From Dictyostelium firmibasis (lineage: Eukaryota > Evosea > Eumycetozoa > Dictyosteliales > Dictyosteliaceae): a stretch of DNA of 30,000 bases. How positions within the stretch are numbered: position 1 is the stretch's first letter; every line of letters begins with the position of its first letter. Shown here piece after piece: positions 1-11,135 of the stretch. Under the pieces are notes generated by a model. That model did no database searches, had not been told where the DNA came from, and was given only the letters and a program-made list of their open reading frames with translations. The stretch is from NCBI GenBank assembly GCA_036169595.1, contig CM069768.1, forward strand, positions 565,001-595,000. Direction: 5' to 3'. The position numbers were made by a program, and so were the translations under genes.

Positions 1-123
1 AATAGATATATAGAGAAGATATATAGAAATAAATAGTTATATAAAAACAATAATAATAATCATAATAATAAAAATAATAATAATAATAATTAATAATTAC
101 AAAATAAATTAATATAAACAACA
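1..123 (+). promoter_or_regulatory. 5' flank and leader of the RasGAP-DUF547 gene
   Basis: This stretch is almost pure A and T, with ATA/AAT repeats and an A-rich context directly before the ATG at 124 (a run ending in ACAACA). That is typical of Dictyostelium leaders. No specific promoter element can be recognised, and the core promoter may lie beyond the left edge. Confidence 0.4.
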
Positions 124-1155
124 ATGGATTATCCACAATTATTATTTATAAAGATTGTTGGTATAAAGAATACAAAGTTATTATGTGGTACTGATGGAGC
201 ACTAGTTTGTGATTTAGTATTGGATGGTGGAACTACGGAGTATCAACCATTCGATATCGTATTGAGAAGACCAAAATCAAATAGTGGAATTCAAAAGAAT
301 ACATTCATTTTCTCATTACCTCAACCAACATCAAAATTTACACTCACATTTAAAAAGAAATATAATAATAGGCCAAGTCAACAACAACAATTACAGCAAC
401 AATTATTATTACAACAACAACATATTGCACAACAAAAATTATTGGAAGTTGTAAATTCAACTACACCAATAAATAATAATGAACAACAACAACAACAACA
501 ACAACAAGATTCAACAATTCCGATAAATAACACCGATCAATCAAATATAACTGACCAACAAAATATAACTACCACAACAACAGAAACACCAAATTCCACA
601 TCAACAAAACCTCCAATTATTACTAATCATAATAATGAAATATCATTAGCAAAAGTAAATGTAGCATTACAATATTCAAATTCATTTAATAGAAGATCTT
701 CATATAATTCATTGAATCCACCATCTTTATCATTATCAAGAGAAATTCAACAATTACCAAGATTAACTGAACCACAGCAAAGTGAAAATAAAAATAATAT
801 AAATAGTAGTGGTAATAGTATTGATAATAATGAAAATAATAATAATAATAATAATAATAATGAAAATAATAACAATGAAATTAAAACAAATCCTTCACCA
901 AATTCATCAACAATCAATATTGTAATACCACAACAAACATCACCAATTAATATAAGTACACACCATCATCATCAACAACAAATATTATCACCAACAATTA
1001 ATGGATTAATATCAGGATCACCAGGATTATCAGGATCACCAAATTCAACAATTTATTCAATGTCAACACCAAATTCACCAACTATCGATGCAATTTTATC
1101 AGGTTCACCAACATTCATTGGATATAATGGTGGTAATCGTTTCACTGGTAATGTT

Positions 1156-1186
<31 letters not shown>

Positions 1187-4100
1187 CCAATGGTACACCA
1201 ATTTCTTCATCATTATCAATGTCATCACCAACACTTGCAACAAGTAATAATCATGATGATAATTCAAATGATCAAACAAGTGGAAGTGGTCGTATTGAAG
1301 CAAGTTGTAGATGGTATAAATTAAATTTATTAAGTAGTAATACAGGTGGACCAATTCAACAAAGTAATAGTAATAATAATATTTCATCATTAAATCAACA
1401 ACAACAACAACCAAATGGAACAACAACATTGGTATCATCTAATTCATATCAATCATTTGCAAATTTACATACAAATTTTACAGGTAGTGAAACTGAATCA
1501 ACAATGTCAAATGATGATCAACCAGATATTCAATTGGAAATATCTTATGAACATTCTAATATGCATAATTTGGCAATAATTAAATCCTATCATAAAGAGT
1601 TATTAGATTTAATAGTTACATCGAAATTAGGATTGGTTCATTCTATATGTGATTCAATAGATATTACAGCAGCACAAATATTGGCAAAATCATTGGTAGA
1701 TGTATTTCATACACATCATAAGTTATTACATCTTTTAAAATCATTTATAAAGAAAGAAGTTTCACAATGTCATGATCCTGGTACATTATTTCGTAGTAAT
1801 AGTGTAGCAATGAAGATGGTAGTTGCATATGGATTAAAATCAGCTCAACAATATCTTCAACAAACATTAACACCACTTGTTGTTGACCTTTGTAATTCAC
1901 CATTATCATTGGAAGTCGATCCTATAAAGTTATCACCTGGTGAAGATATTGAAATGAATATTAAGAATCTAAAGATTGTTTCACAGAAATTCTTTGATCG
2001 TATTATAAATTCAATTGAACAATGTCCAAAATCAATCATTGAAATTTGTTATTACTTTAAGAAAATTGTATCTAGAAAGTTTCCAACTCATTGGAAATCA
2101 GCTGTGGGTGGTTTCATTTTCTTACGTTTATTTTGTCCAGCATGTGTTTCACCAGAGGGTCAAGGTATAATTAGTCCTGGTAGGGTTGGTATTACTGAGA
2201 GAAGATCATTGATTTTAGTTGCTAAATGTCTTCAAAATTTATCGAATCAAGTTTTATTCAATCAACCCTATATGGAGACAATCAATGATTTCATTCATAA
2301 TAACTTACCTGCTTTAGATGATTTCTTTATGAAATGTGCATCACGTCCAACCGAGGATCAAACCATAGATGGTATGTTTGTAAGCGAGGAATCCATTTTT
2401 GAGGGTATAGTTTACCTTCAACAATTCATCGATAAAAATCAAGAGAAACTCTTTAAAAATTTAGATTCCAATCAAAACATTGCACCTGTTGATAAACCAA
2501 AACCAGAGAAAATTATGGAAGCTGTTGAATCTTCAAAGAAAGCTGTATTATCAAATTCAAATTTAGTTTCAGGAAAAGCTCGTTCAAATTCAAGTGGTTC
2601 AAATAATATGTTATTAAATGGTAGTGGTGGTAATATTAATAATAGTGGTGGTAATAATAGTGGTAGTGGTGGTAGTGGTAAAGATTCTTCACATAAGAAA
2701 TCAAGATCAACAACTGAACCAAAAGAAGGTAAATCTTGGTCAAAAATTAAACAAAATGTTATCACACCAATCATTTCAAATTTTCCAAAATCATCATCCT
2801 CCTCCTCCTCATCATCATCAAATGGTGGAAGTGGTGTAACATCATCACCATCTATCAGTTCATCAAGTGGTAGTGTTGGTGGTATACCTCAATCTTCATT
2901 GTCACCACCAACATCATCATCGTCATCATCTCAAGAAGAAGAAATTGTAAATATAAAATTTATATTTAAACATTTAATACTTATAGTTATACCAATACTA
3001 ATAATAAACTATTATAATAATTAAATTATTTATAAATATATGTATATTTTTATTTAAATTATTATTTTATTTTTTAATTTTTTATTTTTATTTTTATAGA
3101 AAATTTTAAATTATGATTTTGAATGGAATGAAAAATCTAAACCAGTTCATTTAGTAGTTAGTACATTACTTAGAAATATTACAAATTTATTGAAAGCTAA
3201 TAAATTAACAGATTCTCAATCATTAAAAATGAATGGCCAACCAGTTAATTGGTCAGTTGTACAAACTACTATTGAATTTTCAAACTTTTCAAGGGAAACC
3301 AACGAATTACAGAGTGTTTACTTTGAAAACATGCAAGCTGATTATATTACAGCAGTATTTATAAATATATTCAATTTGATGATGATTCATTTACACTTTT
3401 TAATTGGACCACCAAATTCAGAGATGAGAAGAAAACAATACTTTACTTATCGTTATAATGTTAGTGGTGGTTTATACTCTCTATCGGATATTCAACATGG
3501 TATTCTAAGAGGTAATCCAAAGAATTCATTATCAAGAGTTCGTCAAATTAGAGGTGGTGATAAGAGAAGACAATTTGTTGTAACAACTTTGGATCCAAGA
3601 ATTCATTTCGCTTTATTTGCTGTTAATATCACAATTCCATGTATGAGAATTTTCTCACCAGAAACTGTGGTTGAAGATCTACATAAATGTGGTGAAGAAT
3701 TTTGTTCATCAAAGATAGATATTTGTATAAAGAAAAAAGAAATTTCATTACCAAAGGTTTTCTCTCATTATGGTACTGATTTCGGTAAAAGTCGTTCAGA
3801 AATGTTAAAATGGATATTCCAATTTTTAACAGCAACAAAAAGAACTGAACTATTGGAACTCTTAGAGAAACCTTCATTCCTTTGTTTATATAGAAGTGAA
3901 AGTTGGAATCCAATCATTTATAAAACAAAGTTTATCAATGATTTAGATGAAAAAATTACAACTGAAAAAGAAACTGAAAAGAAACTTCAAGAGAAAGATA
4001 AATTACTTCGTAGAAAATCAAGATCATTAACTCATGGTAATCGTTCATTAACTAGTAAAAAAGATTCATCAGTTTTAATTCAATCTTTAAAACAATCTTC

Positions 4101-4897
4101 AAATCATTCTACTAAACAAATTCGTGCAATGTTAAATGAGATTGTAAAAGTAATCTCTGAATCTATAGATTTATCTCATATCATAAAAATTGTTGATATT
4201 CTAAAAAGAACTACAAAACAATTATCATTTAATGAATGGCAAAAAAGTAATGCTTCAGGTGGTTCAAATGGTGCTAGTTGTTCAACTACTACAAATCAAA
4301 CTCAACATCATGGTGAAGGTAGTAATGGTCAACAACAACAACAACAATCACAATCACAATCACAATCACAATCACAATCACAACCACAATCGTCATCCTC
4401 AACCAATACAACTACAACTACAACTTCTTCTAATAATAATAATAATAATAATAATACTACTACTTCTGTACCAATACTTACTAAACAATCTACAAGATTA
4501 TTTAGTAATACACAAATTTATTGTTTAGCACCAATTATTCTTACAAATCAATTCACATTACCATTGTCAGAGTTTTTCTCAATACTATTTACAATTGAAA
4601 AGGAATTGAATAAATTTTTAGATTTCATGGAGATTGCTTCATTCGTTCAATCCAATGATATCTCAGAGTTATTATTAGATACATTGAATGAAGTTACCAA
4701 TGAAATGGAACAATTGAAAAATACCTACGATTTAGTAACACCTCTAAAATTAATTTTAAAACAATCTCTAAATTATTTTAGTGTTTCAATAACTACTAAA
4801 TCTCAACCTGTAACACCAAATGAAGAGAATTTATTAGCAAATATTTTACAAGAATTTGGCTTAGATGATTTAAATAATAATAATAATAATAATAACA

Positions 4898-4934
<37 letters not shown>

Positions 4935-5226
4935 AACAACAACATCTACTAGTGTTTCATCTTCACCATCATCATTTTCATCACAATCAACTTTATCAAA
5001 TTCTCAATCAAATTCACCAACTTTAACGAGTAAAAGACAACAACAATTAAATTTACTCTCTCAAAGAATTACTGAAATTGAAAAACAAATTGATAAATCT
5101 GATTCAATGCAATCAATTAATCCAATAATTCAAAAAGTTAAGAAAATTGGTAAACTACTATCATTGTATGATGAGCAAGCAATTGGTAGATTTTCACCAA
5201 GACCATTATCTTCTTCAATAAATAAC

Positions 5227-5259
<33 letters not shown>

Positions 5260-5274
5260 TCTACTCATAAATAA
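124..5274 (+). CDS. RasGAP domain protein with C-terminal DUF547 domain (two exons)
   Basis: Predicted Ras GTPase-activating protein of 1665 residues. Exon 1 is 124-2946 (941 codons) and exon 2 is 3100-5274. The 153-base phase-0 intron has a GTAAAT donor and a TATAG acceptor. Residues 1-80 could be a degenerate C2-like region. Residues 80-470 are low complexity (Q, N, S, T). The RasGAP domain spans about 480-775. Arg557 in TLFRSNS sits where the catalytic arginine finger is expected, and the signature FIFLRLFCPACVSPE lies at 664-678, so the domain looks catalytically intact. After a Ser/Gly-rich linker, residues 1016-1171 match DUF547: the motifs YSLSDIQHGILRGN and DPRIHFAL are clear. The rest is helical sequence broken by SQ, N and T tracts. 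By family, it should speed GTP hydrolysis on a Ras-type GTPase at the membrane or cortex. The role of DUF547 is unknown. The splice join is inferred from frame and domain continuity. Confidence 0.9.
2947..3099 (+). other. Intron of the RasGAP-DUF547 gene
   Basis: A 153-base AT-rich intron in phase 0 with donor GTAAAT and acceptor TTTTATAG. If it is kept in the mRNA, the reading frame stays open for 25 codons to a TAA at 3022-3024. The RasGAP would then end with a hydrophobic tail and lack DUF547. Confidence 0.85.
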
Positions 5275-5541
5275 TAATTAAACTAGTTATATTAAAATAA
5301 TTAAAGAAAAAAATAAAAAAAAATAAAAAAAAATAAAAACAAATGTATATATTAAAAAGTAAAATTCAAAAAGAAGTTTTCCCCAAATAATTTTTTTTTT
5401 TCCTTTTTCATTTTCTTTTACTTAATTTGCTTCAATTAAAATTTTAATTTGAAAAAAAAAAATAAATAATAGTATGGTGACTTTTTGAAATTTTATACAT
5501 CTTTTTTCAAAAAAATTTATTTAAATAATAATATTTAGTTA
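5275..5541. terminator. Shared 3' spacer of two convergent genes
   Basis: AT-rich spacer between the stop codon of the RasGAP gene and the stop codon of the small minus-strand gene. Several AATAAA-type signals lie at about 5304-5340 on the plus strand and probably serve the RasGAP transcript. No further gene or RNA signature is visible. Confidence 0.5.
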
Positions 5542-5804
5542 TTAACATGGTGTTATTGAATGAATTAAACAAAATCCATCAACTCTAAGTGATTCTAATT
5601 TTTGAGAATCTTCAATATTGTATAAGTTTTTTAATGTATTTCGTTCAATAGAATTTTGGAAAGTAAAATTAGAATGAATAATTTTATTATTTCCTTTGAT
5701 TTTTATTAATGAACCTATAATTATTTATAATTATATTAATTTTTAAAAGAAAAAAAGAAAAAAATTTGAATAAAAAAAATCTTTTACATACCTGAAATAG
5801 ACAT
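5542..5804 (-). CDS. Small hypothetical protein, 61 residues, two exons
   Basis: A short spliced gene read on the minus strand. Exon 1 is 5792-5804 (ATG plus 10 bases) and exon 2 is 5542-5714. The 77-base intron (5715-5791) has donor GTATGT and acceptor TTATAG. Joined, they give a 61-residue protein starting MSISGSLIKIKG and ending FCLIHSITPC, with TAA at 5542-5544. Support comes from a good AAAATG start context, canonical splice sites, a phase that joins without a stop, and base composition far less AT-homopolymeric than the flanks. A tiny first exon coding only four or five residues is common in small Dictyostelium genes. There is no signal peptide or membrane segment, and I do not recognise the family. 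It converges on the RasGAP gene and diverges from prpf3. Confidence 0.65.
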
Positions 5805-6327
5805 TTTAATTAAAAAAGATATTTTTTATTTTAGTTATTATTTGTTAAAAAAAAAATTCCTTTAAATAGTTTTTTTTTAAAATTTTTGGGCAATGAAATT
5901 TTTAATTCCTTTCGTTAATATGTATTAATTATTAGTAATTAATAAATAAAAAAGTTTTCTTGAAAAAGATAGAATTTTTTTACATCAAACTCAAAAAATG
6001 ACAAATATGACTTGTTGTAATTTTAAAATTTTTTTTTTAAAATAATCCACAATTGCTTTAAAAAAATATAATATTTTGAATATAAATTAAAATAAAAATG
6101 AAAGTCTTATTAGGTAACTATTTTTGATAAAATCATAATATTTCTAATAACAGGTTTTGTAATCTCTCTAGTTGCTCAATAAAGGTAATATCAATCATTT
6201 ATTATTTTCTTATTGTGGCTCATTAGAAGTCCAACTAATTAAATCAAATAACTAAAATTTTCTAATTATATTGTGTTTCCTATTGAAAAAAATTTATAAT
6301 TTAATTTTTAAAAAAAAAATATTTTGA

Positions 6328-6358
<31 letters not shown>

Positions 6359-6432
6359 TCATTTTCATGAAAATTTATTAATTAAACGACTGAAAAAAAA
6401 AGGATAAAAAACTCAGTATTTCAACAAAACTA
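5805..6432. promoter_or_regulatory. Divergent promoter region between the small gene and prpf3
   Basis: A 628-base AT-rich gap holding the presumed promoters of both flanking genes. It contains an unbroken T run at about 6330-6354, typical of Dictyostelium start regions, and a perfect 14-base palindrome ATTTTCATGAAAAT at 6361-6374, about 60 bases before the prpf3 start. A possible spliced mini-ORF at 6098-6182 is treated as a finding. No tRNA or other RNA gene is seen. Confidence 0.45.
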
Positions 6433-7206
6433 ATGTCAACAACACCTAATAAAAGAAAGTTTCACGACGGAGATGACTCGGAACAACAGGATAAAAAATT
6501 AAAATCATCAAATGATATTAATATTAATGGAACATCAACATCAACATCAACATCAACATCAACATCAACATCAACACCATCAGCACCACCAAAAGAAGAA
6601 ACAGCAATTGAAAGAAAAAAGAGAGAATTAAGAGAAAAGATTTTAAAGAGTAAACAAGAATTAAATAATATAATTAGTGTTGATCAAAATGTTGCCTCTA
6701 TAAAAACTACTACCATACCAACTACCACCACACAATCTGTTGTTGAACCAAATCGAATAGATACCATTAATGGTAACAATGAAATTGATAAAATGAAAGA
6801 AGATGTAAAATCAACAACAACAAAGACAACAACAACAGGTGAAAATGAGGGTGAAGAAATGTTTTTCGATCCACGTATTAAAGTTTCGAATGATAAAAAA
6901 AAGAAATTAAATTCATTTACATTCATTCAACCAGGTAGATATAGTAAGAAAGCTGATAAATTAAGATCTCAAGCATTGGCAGAGGAAATGAAAAAACAAG
7001 TTGAATTAAATTCATTAAATGGGAAAAAGAATTTAGAATCAATGGAAACTACCATTTCAATACCTATAGTGCCCCTAATTGAATGGTGGGATAATGATAT
7101 ATTAAAAGATGAATTTCAAATTAATTTAATAAAAAACAATAATGCTGATAAAAACGACAATGATAATAATAATGATAGTAATGATAGTAATGATAACAAT
7201 AATAAC

Positions 7207-7268
<62 letters not shown>

Positions 7269-8250
7269 TAATAATGATAATAATAGTATAAATGAAAATC
7301 AAATAAATGAATTAAATAAAATTATTTTAAATTGTGATTATAAAGATATGAATAACAGTAACAATGAAAAATTAAAAAATAAAATTTTAAATTCAGAATA
7401 TTGGGGATATATTGAACATCCAGTTAAAATTAGAACAATGATTCAATCAAAGGATACAACACCACCACCGATTAGACCCGACTTTTTATTATTAACAAAG
7501 GAGAAGAAAAAAATGAGAAAGCAAAGAAGAGCTGAAATGTTTAAAGAGCGTCAAGAGAGAATTATGAATGGTATGGAAGCACCACCAGAGAACAAAGTTA
7601 AACTTAGTAATCTAATGAGAGTCATTGGTACTCAAGCAATCATTGACCCCACCAAAGCATTGTTGGAGGTTACAAAGAAGATGGAGGAAAGAAAAGCTGA
7701 ACGTGATAAGATAAATCAAGAGAATAAATTAACACCAGAGCAAAGAAAAGAGAAAAAACGTGATAGGATCCTTATGGACGCTAAACAAGAACTCTATTGT
7801 TCAATCTATAAGGTAGTTGATTTATCTCATCCATTACATCGTTCAATCATTGGTAGAAATGCAAAAGAGAATTTAGCCTCTGGTTGTATAGTATTTCATC
7901 CATCTTGTAATTTGATCATATTTGAAGGTGGTCTTAAAGTTCAAAAGAAATTTAAAAAACTTTTATTAAATCGTGTTGAATGGGATGATCCACCACAAAT
8001 TAAACAAAATGATCCTGAACAATCAAACAATAACAATAGCAAAAATAATAATAGTGATCTTTTTCCAAAACCACCAGAAGGTACACCAAATTCATGTCAT
8101 TTAGTTTGGACTGGCCCAATTCATGAATCTCATTTCAAAGGTTTTCACTTTGAAATTTCACCATTAGAATCACAAGCCAGAAAATATTTACAAGAACATA
8201 ATGTACCTCATTATTGGGACATGATTAAAAATTTTTCACCCGATGTTTAA
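6433..8250 (+). CDS. prpf3: U4/U6 small nuclear ribonucleoprotein Prp3
   Basis: Homologue of splicing factor Prp3/PRPF3, a protein of the U4/U6 di-snRNP and U4/U6.U5 tri-snRNP in the nucleus. It has 605 residues and no intron. The N-terminus is charged, with an ST repeat (about 36-50). The Prp3 domain begins near residue 143 (MFFDPRIKV, then FTFIQPGRYSKKADKLR) and runs through WWDNDIL, YIEHPVKIR and the basic helix KKKMRKQRRAEMFKERQERI to about 450. The C-terminal DUF1115 domain (about 453-605) holds LSHPLHRSIIGRNAKENLASG, CIVFHPSCNLIIFEGG and CHLVWTGPIHESHFKGFHFE. In Prp3 this domain contacts U4/U6 RNA. A polyasparagine insert (about 240-285) splits the Prp3 domain and is lineage-specific. 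I see no N-terminal PWI domain, unlike human PRPF3. The start ATG has an A-rich context and is the first in frame. Confidence 0.95.
7207..7265 (+). repeat. (AAT)n microsatellite inside prpf3
   Basis: A pure trinucleotide tract coding for polyasparagine within the Prp3 domain. It is flanked by GAT/AGT-interrupted units, so the whole N/D/S-rich insert covers about 7140-7290. Length is likely to vary between strains. Confidence 0.9.
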
Positions 8251-8262
8251 TAAAAAAAAAAT

Positions 8263-8298
<36 letters not shown>

Positions 8299-8397
8299 CA
8301 AACTAAAAATTAAAGTTTTTTTTTTTTCATTTCTTTTTATTAAAATTTAATTATAAATACATGTTTACTTTATTATTAGAATAATTATGAATAACTT
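8251..8397. terminator. Shared 3' region of prpf3 and the kelch-BTB gene
   Basis: A 147-base spacer between convergent genes. AATAAA overlaps the prpf3 stop (8249-8254), and minus-strand AATAAA signals lie at 8369-8374 and 8336-8341 for the kelch-BTB gene. A noncoding (AAT)n tract lies at about 8263-8293. The two 3' UTRs probably overlap. Confidence 0.55.
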
Positions 8398-10295
8398 TTA
8401 ATTTGTATTGGTAGTTGTGGTTTGTACTGTTGAGGTTGGTGAACTTGATAAATAATCCATAATTTCAATTAAAACACTTGGTGGTAATTGATTTAATGAA
8501 CCTTGTTTAACTAATTCTTTATGATTACGAGCAATGAAATTTAAACAAAGTTTTCTTAATTTTGTTAATTTAAAACTATCAGCTTCCTTAAAGATTTGAA
8601 CAACAGTTTCACAATCGATACCTTCAGTTGCTTTTGCTTCACAAATTGTTTTTAATCTTGGTACACAATAAAGATCTGACAAGTATAAAATACCTATACA
8701 ATTCTCTAAGATTACTAATTCCTCATTACCACTATAAAGAAATTCAACTAATATTTTAAAATCTTCATATCTTTCATTAATTTTTATAACTTTTTCAAAT
8801 GATTCTTTAAGACCACTTTTAAATAATGAATCGAAATATTGACTTCTTACTGATAAGATATTTTTATGTGCAAAGATTTCTTTTGTTATAACTATAGTTT
8901 CATCACTATTGCTACCAACTATTGGTTCGGTTGATTCTAATGAAAAACAAATATCACTAAAATATTGTTTTGCATTTCTAAATAATGTTGAAAAATCTTC
9001 AATTAAATTATCTGATGGAATTTGAACTGGATTTGGGAAAGAGTATTCCCAGAGATCATTGTAAAGACATGATTGATATGAACCACCATATAAATATAAT
9101 TTTGGTTTATTTGTACCATCATAATTTTCAATTAAAACTGTACTATGTCTTCTTCTTCTTGGTGGTCCTTCAGTTAAAATTTGTTTCCATTCCTCTTTAT
9201 CAAAATCAAATGAATAAAAATCTCTAAGGAAACCTTTCTTTTTTGAATATCCACCATATACTAACATTTTATCTTGAAAAACATTTGCACTATGACCATA
9301 TCTAGATTCTGGTATAATGATTTCTTGTTGTTGAGTGTTATTGTTTGATTTTTGTAAAACTTCTTCCCACTCTTCAGATTTTATATCAAATTTGTAAAGT
9401 TTATTTGTTGGATTACTATCTTTACCATATCCACCAAAAAAGTAAATACATTTGGTACCATCTAAATGTTTGTAGACTACTGCTGATCCCAATCTACCAA
9501 ATTCTGGTGAAATAACAGATCTCCATGTATTGGTTGGTATATTATAGATTTTAGTGTTTGTAAAGAAAACTGAACCAATTGAATTTGTTGTTGAAATAGT
9601 TTGACTACCACCAATGATATACATATTATCATCGACTACAACTGCACAATGACCATCTCTTGGCTCTGGATTTATTAATGATTCATTAATCATTGATTGA
9701 GTTGGTATTGTGGTTTGTTGAATTTGATTAGATAGAATTTGTGTCCATTGATTTAGAAGAAATTCATATTTCCAAAGTTCATTTATTGTTTTGAATACTT
9801 TAGTAGTTGCACCAAGGAATGAAGTTTTAACATCTTCATAAACACCACCTCCAAAGACATACATACAATCACCATGAATTACACTACTATGTACAATTCT
9901 AGTTCTTGGTGGGGCTGCTAATGTTTGCCATTGAAAATTTGATAAATCTAATTTAACAAATTGTTGAAATCCACCATTATTTATTGAATTCTCTGATCCA
10001 CCATAACTATAAATAAATTTATTATAATATACTAATGTATTATCTATTTATTTGTATATAAAAATATAATTGACTGAGAATTAATTATTATTGTCAATTT
10101 TTTTTTTTTTAAAAAATAAATAATTACACACATACCAAATCTTGGTGTTGGGGTGTTTGATGTTGCAACAATTTTCCAATTTACAATTGGTGTTTGATCT
10201 ATCTCTATATTTGGTGGTGTTGATGATTCACCTACATTTTCATTATTGTTATCAATATTTTCATTATTGTCAATAGTGACAACATTTCTAACCAT
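8398..10295 (-). CDS. Kelch-repeat protein with C-terminal BTB domain (two exons)
   Basis: Predicted protein of 601 residues. Exon 1 is 10136-10295 (start MVRNVVTIDNNEN) and exon 2 is 8398-10043. The 92-base intron has donor GTATGT and acceptor AATAG. The join gives TPRFDNTLVYYNKFIYSYGG, a proper first kelch unit. Six kelch units follow (YSYGG, MYVFGGG, MYIIGGS, IYFFGGY, MLVYGGY, LYLYGGS, each followed by a W-containing strand), enough for a six-bladed propeller. A BTB/POZ fold (about 415-520, with IFAHKNILSVRSQYFDSLF and FLYSG) and a short BACK-like helical tail follow. By family, BTB proteins dimerise and often recruit cullin-3, so this may be a ubiquitin-ligase adaptor whose propeller binds the substrate. 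The order kelch then BTB is the reverse of KLHL proteins and more like LZTR1. The frame is open farther upstream but only through A/T-run sequence, so I chose the ATG at 10295. Confidence 0.88.
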
Positions 10296-10708
10296 ATTTT
10301 TTTTTTTGAAAGTGAGATGTAGGTTTTTTTTTTTTAAAAAAAGTGAGAATTGAAAAAAAAAATAAAAGAAAAAATTAAAATTAAAATGGTCGATTGAAAA
10401 AAAAAAAAAATAAAAAAAAGAAAAATAAAAAAATAAATGAAAAAAAATTAAATTTGCGTGGTTGTAGATATTTTTAGTTTGTTGAAAAAGTTGTTTTTGC
10501 AGTGTCAGATCATATATAATTAGCATTTACCACTACTATTTTTTTTTTTAATGACTCATTTTATTATTTTTTTATTTATTTATTTATTATTTTTTTATTT
10601 ATTTAATAATGATAAATAAATTTAATTTCCAACTAATTTCTGTTTTTATTTTTATTTTTTTATTTTTTTTTTTTTTTTATTTTTTTTTTATTTGAAATAA
10701 AATAAGAA

Positions 10709-10710
<2 letters not shown>

Positions 10711-10741
<31 letters not shown>
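10711..10741 (+). repeat. A31 homopolymer tract
   Basis: An unbroken run of 31 adenines, preceded by a T-rich block. Such dA:dT tracts are common between Dictyostelium genes and tend to exclude nucleosomes. Transcription of the whole block would allow a long A:U hairpin. Confidence 0.9.
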
Positions 10742-10743
<2 letters not shown>

Positions 10744-11123
10744 AATTTAATTTAATTAATCCACTTATTTTTTTATATATTTATATGGACTACTTTGTTT
10801 TTTATTTATATATTAAGATATCACAGATTGAAATTTTCCATTTGTAGAAAAAAAAAAAAAATAAATTAGAAAAAAAAAAAAAAAAAATAGAATTGTTTTT
10901 TTTTTTTTTGTTTTTTAAAATTTTTTATTTTCATCATGAAAAGCCTTTTCCCAATATTTGCACACCTCTCCCAATATTTTTACATTAATTTATTTTCATA
11001 CCTTCATAATTTGTTAATTCACTTTTTTTTTTATTTTAAATTTTTTCCTTTTTTTTTTATTTATTTTTTTTTATTTATTTTTTATTTTTTTTTTTGACAG
11101 TCAATTAAATTTCTAAATTTACT

Positions 11124-11135
11124 CCCCACACACCC
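11124..11135 (-). promoter_or_regulatory. G-box-like element (possible GBF site)
   Basis: Read on the minus strand this is GGGTGTGTGGGG, 34 bases before the ATG at 11170. It resembles the G/T-rich G-boxes bound by G-box binding factor, which drives post-aggregative gene expression in Dictyostelium. The match is by eye only, and one box so close to the start codon could be chance or part of the leader. Confidence 0.35.

Noticed and set aside
1154-1438. Open frame on the minus strand rich in Leu, Val, Tyr
   Set aside because: It is the shadow of CAA/ACA repeats in the RasGAP exon. It has no start context and no domain.
5275-6432. Search for tRNA or class I small RNA genes in the gaps
   Set aside because: No T-arm consensus, no cloverleaf and no class I core motif CCTTACAGCAA could be found here or in the other spacers.
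10296-10526. Upstream extension of the kelch-BTB open frame by 77 residues
   Set aside because: Most of the extension is Phe/Lys runs from A/T homopolymers, typical of a 5' leader. The ATG at 10295 has the better context and begins normal coding composition.
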